Below, piece by piece: positions 20,333-24,908 of a DNA stretch of 24,908 bases. The position numbers were made by a program, and so were the translations under genes. Numbering within the stretch: position 1 is the first letter of the stretch; each line of letters opens with the position of its first letter. Below the pieces are notes generated by a model that worked only from the letters and a program-made list of their open reading frames with translations, ran no database searches and was not told the DNA's origin. The DNA lies in assembly GCA_036897625.1 (NCBI GenBank), contig JAYMTA010000721.1, forward strand, positions 1 to 24,908. Direction: 5' to 3'. The stretch is from Pelargonium cotyledonis. Its lineage: Eukaryota; Streptophyta; Magnoliopsida; Geraniales; Geraniaceae.

Positions 20333-20775
20333 GAGGGTGTTTGAATTAGCTCATGAGCTGGTCAAACAAGCTCATAAGCACATAATAGCTTTTTTGGTGT
20401 TTGGTTACGACTAAAATAGCTCATGAGCACTAGCTGATGAGCTAAAATAAAAGAGCTGGGTCCCCCAACTTCTGATTTTTCAGCTCATAAACAGTTAAAA
20501 AAAAGCTATTTTGACCAAGTAAAAGACATTTATGTCATTCGATTTTTCTTCTAATTACGCATATATTTAATCTATAGTTTAATTTATTGGTTAACTTGAA
20601 ATTATTTTAGTTATTTGTCTATTTTAACAAACATCAATTAGATATTACTATTTTTTATCAATATTTTTATCCAAACAGTTAAACTGCTTCTTTTTAAAAA
20701 GAGTCGAAGCACAAATTTGCTCCTGATCTTTTCATGATTATGAGCTATTTTTGAGAAGTTAATCCAAACACCCTC
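20333..20775. mobile_element. MITE-like element with GAGGGTGTTTG terminal inverted repeats
   Basis: The left end GAGGGTGTTTGAATTAGCT (20333-20351) and the inverted right end (20757-20775) match at 17 of 19 positions. The 443-bp body has no coding frame and repeats the word AGCTCATGAGC / AGCTCATAA several times, as subterminal repeats. This is the usual design of a non-autonomous plant DNA transposon. No clear flanking target duplication was found, so the superfamily (hAT or other) is open. Confidence 0.6.
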
Positions 20776-20785
20776 TTAGTCACAA

Positions 20786-20858
20786 TTAAAGCTCTTCACC
20801 TCTCTCCATAAACGTGTTGAGTAGAGATCGAACGCAAACTCTCTTCCCACTCACGCAG
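20786..20858 (-). repeat. SINE-like dispersed repeat, copy B
   Basis: This matches the repeat at 7430-7502, including GTGTTGAG, ATCGAACGCAA and TTCCCACTCACG in the same order and spacing. On the minus strand the B-box-like GCGTTCGATCTC is present. It lies about 10 bp beyond the right end of the MITE-like element. Confidence 0.4.
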
Positions 20859-21120
20859 CCTCACCCCATGTGTGCGTTTTGTACTTATGTTGGTTATTTT
20901 AGCCATCATGAAAAAACTTCGTACAGAAATACTGTATAGTATGTCAATTTGAAATCACAATACAAATATGTTTCTTATACCACTGCAACATGACTTTATA
21001 CACAAGTAACATATCTCACAACTATCTATATCTAAATATGCACAAACCAAGCTATTAATCAAAATAATAACGTTGATCAAGCATCACATCTCATTTGCAT
21101 CTCCGGAAGTAAAATCCGGC

Positions 21121-24100
21121 TCAGCGGGGTTTCTGGAGTAGCAGCGGAGGCAGCCTCTGCTGCAAACTAGAGCTCTGAGACCCGTTGTGGCGCAACGATC
21201 GCACTGCATTGGCTGCAAATTTTGACACATAAATGGTGGTTCCAAGGCTTGGGGTGTTACCATCATCATTTGCCCGACCATCTTGCAGCCTATCTTCTGC
21301 CTCGCGCAAACACTTGTCAAGCTTCTTCTTGCACTGTCGGCGCCAAGCTGCCTGTATGAAACAGGCCGCCCATGTCTTCCATTGTAGCGAGTAAAACCTG
21401 AAACATATACCATCATGTGTTACACCCGTCAAGACTTGTTTTGGGATCCATTTACAGCCAAAACCTAAGTTCTCAGTATAGAGCGTCAACATCAATTCAA
21501 CTATTAAGAATTTGTTATTTATCATGATAGAGTGGGCACTTGCCTACTACGGCCCACCCCTAACCCTGCAAGATGATGGAAAGAGAGACATTGTACAAAG
21601 TGTTAAAAAGCCTTGCCTGAAAGTATGACGGAGCTGCTTGCTGTGAAGACGCCGAAATTGGGAGGCCACGGACTTCAAGTCATCAGCCATGAGAGCAAAG
21701 GCTTCAACCTCGGATAAGGCTTGTACCATTCTGGTGGAAATAGGGAGATTGGTGGAGGATTGGGGATCCAAGGCCCAAGTGAGAAGCTCTTCTCCACAAA
21801 AGTCACCTGCCTTGAGATACACCGAGTTGAAGAACCCGGTTCGTCCACCATTCGTGGTTACTGTCACTATTTTGCCTCTCATGATAAAAAGCATCTCGTC
21901 AACGGGATCCCCCTCGCGGTGAATGAAGCTCTTCTCTGTGTAAAGCACCGGCTTGAGACGTTCACACATTGCATCCAATAGCTGCTCATCCATTTTTTCG
22001 AACATTGGCACCTGATGGATACACATTACAACATTTCTTATTACATTTTCACAACTATTATATGTATTTGCAGATGATGCAAAGATCGATATAGGTACTC
22101 ACTCTCACGAGAAGAGCTAAGCAAAGATGGCGCTTAATGTCCCTTCTAAGATCTTTAGGGAGGTTACAAATCAAATTCTCCTCCTCGACACCCCTCGTTT
22201 CTTGCCATTTGTACTGATCATATCTCCGAATCCGCTCCCTCAGGTTCTCTGGGAGCAACCGGTGGTACATCCACTGCTCTGCATCTTGCCTTTTCACTCT
22301 CATTTCTTCTACTCTCACAGTAGTGGATTGCAGATATTTCTGTGGTAACACCAAAAATTATGTTCAGACATTAAAGTATTTGTCACGGTACAACGAATGT
22401 GAGAATTATTACTATAGCATAGAAGAATAATAAACGAAACGAGGTTTCTTTTACGCAGCTTACTATAGCATTAAAATTAGCAGAAACGAAGTTAACAATG
22501 TGACTTTGTCATCACAACTTTCATCAAAGTGTTACCTGCATATTGCCAATAAGTAACGAAAACAGTAGCAACCCGAAAATGGATATGAAGACAGCAAAGA
22601 GAATCTCCCACACGTAGGTGCTCGTTTTGAGGTTTTGGCCCAAAGAGCTGTAATCGAGTAACGAATTTTCATCAGATCCATAACTTTATCACACACATTT
22701 CTTCAGAACATAGGATCATATAGTTACATACCTAACATTACGGAGACCCCACCAGAAGCAGTAAACTAGTTTTTTCAGGAAACTATCTGATTCCACCACT
22801 TGAGACTGAAGAGCGTCGAGGAATATCCCAAAGTTGAAAACCGAAGAATCTTTAATGGCATCTGATCCCAGAAGAGGGCAAGAAGCATTTATAAATGCAA
22901 GATCTTTCAAAGATGCAAAATCTTGTTTGCGCTGATCGCAATACAACTGTGACACATCACAGTTAAATTTTGAACACTCGTTACGCCAGCACCTATCTTG
23001 TCGTTCTATGGAAAACAAATACCAAAAGGCTCCAACTACCTGGTATGTCACATGAATTTTATGATCATAAATTCCATGTCCTTGGCATAGTTTTGAGAAC
23101 AAGAAAATCAGAAATCGAACTTACATGACTGGCTAGCATGTAGAGGAAGAGATTGAAGGCAGCTCCGGCCCAGGCTGTTTTAGTAAACATACCGGAAGTT
23201 GTTGTTACCTCTTTGTATAGTGGATATATGCGAAGCAGTCTAGGCACATACTGGGTGAAAATCACAAATTCCATCATGTTCTTCGTAACCAGTGAAACTG
23301 GACCGTCCACCATCGGAACAATAACTAAAACTACTACCTGAAAAGATGAAAGTAATGTTTTAAGTCATTTCCTATGAAAACAGTTTCTTGAAATAGTGTC
23401 TGAATTCAATTGTTGTAATGGATGCAAAAAGACCAGAAAATGCTTGTATAGCTACTAGAACACGTACCTGTGGGATTGGGAGGATAGACAGAATGTCAAT
23501 GATGAAGTTTGGGTACAAGTATCGTTTCGCTATAGCCCAATGATCCTCGATCAACTCGCCTCTTCCAAACACGCGGGAAGAAGGGGCGATAAAACCAGTA
23601 TAGAATTGAAAGATTATGTGAAGTATGTAAAAGATATCAACGAACGTGCGAAGAACACAAGCAATGATCAGCAGTGTCTCGTCCAAATTGAGGCATTTTT
23701 GCTTGCCATCAATTACGGGGATGTAAAAGAACAATGGATCCAAGGACACTGCAACAACACAAGATATCACAAATATCTTATTCCACTTCTGAAGAAACGC
23801 CCCCTGGGGATTAAGAACTATCTTCCTTGAACCCGCTTGTTTTCCTGGCTGACCGCCACTCAATTTTAACGGTTTCTTTAAGCTTTTGATCCTTTCAGAC
23901 CCTGTCTCAACTCCATGCCAGATAGAGCCCAAAACTGCAGCGACAGTCGGTCTAAATCTGCTTTGGTGTTGTCCATATTCAGTTGAGAACTGCTGGTCAG
24001 GACTTAAAGATCGATCTGAAATCGTAACTTTGAACCTGAAAAAACAATAGAAAGGCAAGAACAAAATTTGAGAAACTGACTCGAAGATACTATAATCGAA

Positions 24101-24400
24101 TTGCTGACAAGAATATCTAACATGTGAAGAATCATTTGGTCAAACCATACACAATATTGCAATACAAGCCAAACCCATGAAAGGTACAAGTTGCAAACTG
24201 TTGATTCACATAGTGTCAATTGAAGAGATCAGTAAACCCATTTGTTTGGTACATCTCTTTCCTTGTATCTCTTAGAGCGCACGGCTACGAATATATAACA
24301 ATCTAATGACAAAATGAACAGAATATGCAGGAAATGAACAAAGGAGATTAAGAGCAGCTCAAGGAACAAACCTCACAAACTTGTTCCGAGCAAAATTCAT
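21121..24400 (-). CDS. Cyclic nucleotide-gated ion channel, CNGC1-like group
   Basis: CNGCs are plasma-membrane cation (often calcium) channels with six membrane helices, gated by cyclic nucleotides and calmodulin. Exons (complement): 24400-24372, 24035-23468, 23337-23125, 23039-22732, 22647-22536, 22339-22103, 22011-21617, 21397-21121; phases are continuous, giving 712 residues, near the usual ~715. The N-terminus MNFARNKFVRF matches the CNGC1 type. S1-S4 lie at about residues 95-255, S5 around 255-280, and the pore GLRNVSSLGQN ends with filter-like GQN at 376-378; S6 follows (FGLLLFSLLIGNMQ). The C-linker has RRYDQYKWQETRG. The cyclic-nucleotide-binding domain (about 495-620) contains YLKAGDFCGEELLTWAL, the phosphate-binding cassette region. 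The calmodulin-binding IQ motif is FIQAAWRR (634-641). The seventh intron starts with GC instead of GT. The stop TGA (21121-21123) follows an apparent one-base insertion; see findings. Function is otherwise expected to be intact. Confidence 0.92.
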
Positions 24401-24908
24401 GACTTCTAGCAATCTAGCAGTTTATAAGTTGTAGAACAGCTCTTGCTCAATACAAAAAACAGTCCACCACTTGCAATTTGGATAATTCACAGCCTTGCAA
24501 GAAAAATATTCAAATATTAGGTTTTCAATCTGACAATCACATAATATATCAACATAAATTCTATCAAATCACAACAAAACTAAACAATAATTGTTCAGTT
24601 CAGAGATTTGTCTAACCAAACCATGGTCTGTGTTTGCTGTCCTTGCCCTTTCAATCAATGTAGCATTAATCAACTAATTGCCAATAAAAAAAAATTAATC
24701 AGATTGATAATCAAGAAAGAAACAAAACATGAATAAACAAACAACAGTAAATATTGTTCAAGCCCTTTCAAATTTTGTGGGAAACCAAGCAGAAAAAAAT
24801 TCAGTACCTGAAATTGAGAATGCAGAAATGAAGAAAGTTGATGGGAGTTACTCTGATTCAGTCTTCAATATTTCATTTAACCAAAGAAGAAGAAGAAAAA
24901 GAAAAAAA
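24401..24908 (-). promoter_or_regulatory. Upstream region / 5' UTR of the CNGC gene
   Basis: This is the non-coding minus-strand leader before the ATG at 24400, reaching the window edge. CAG|GTACTG at about 24808 would make a good donor for a 5' UTR intron, and a pyrimidine-rich TTTTTCTTGCAAG near 24495-24507 could be its acceptor. The outermost bases (24885-24908) are a pure purine tract on the plus strand (CTT-rich leader on the minus strand). Transcript data are needed to place the start of transcription, which may lie outside. Confidence 0.35.

Noticed and set aside
1..24908. CRISPR array, operon, phage or bacterial defence system
   Set aside because: No regularly spaced repeats, no ribosome-binding sites, and the genes are intron-containing plant genes.

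Overview
The window looks like nuclear DNA of a flowering plant, most likely a eudicot. It has AT-rich intergenic DNA, genes with many short exons and GT-AG introns, and plant-type protein families. An asterid such as a Lamiales species would fit the protein sequences, but that is only an impression from memory. I see no prokaryotic, organellar or viral gene set.

Layout. Positions 1-8453 are gene-poor. They hold one possible small single-exon gene (complement 3683-3994), a LINE-like 3' relic, a 224-bp foldback element, a 53-bp tandem duplication, and several very short insertions flanked by 15-21 bp direct repeats. Positions 8454-10464 (+) carry a five-exon copy of a plastid-lipase-type class 3 lipase (PLIP family). 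It is broken: there is an in-frame TAA in exon 1, two stretches expected from intact relatives are missing, and the nucleophile elbow has lost its serine. Tail to tail with it, complement 11038-19229 is a nine-exon gene for a large plant nucleotidyltransferase (Pol-beta-like fold plus PAP/OAS1 substrate-binding domain) with a very long, probably disordered tail. Positions 19230-21083 are its upstream region and contain a 36-bp tandem repeat, a MITE-like element and a dispersed SINE-like repeat. Complement 21121-24400 is an eight-exon cyclic nucleotide-gated channel of the CNGC1-like group, and its upstream region runs to the window edge.

The two minus-strand genes have continuous exon phases and intact core domains, and look functional. 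Both, however, show a small frame disruption within their last exons, beyond which conserved-looking C-terminal residues continue in another frame. These may be natural truncations or assembly indels; the sequence alone cannot decide. One CNGC intron uses a GC-AG boundary.

I see no pathway link between the three genes; they look like ordinary plant neighbours. I did not find a convincing undescribed system. The points most worth checking are the decayed lipase with its Ser-to-Cys elbow, the nested retroposon-like micro-insertions at 3390-3476, the two C-terminal frameshifts, and the unrecognised 103-residue ORF.
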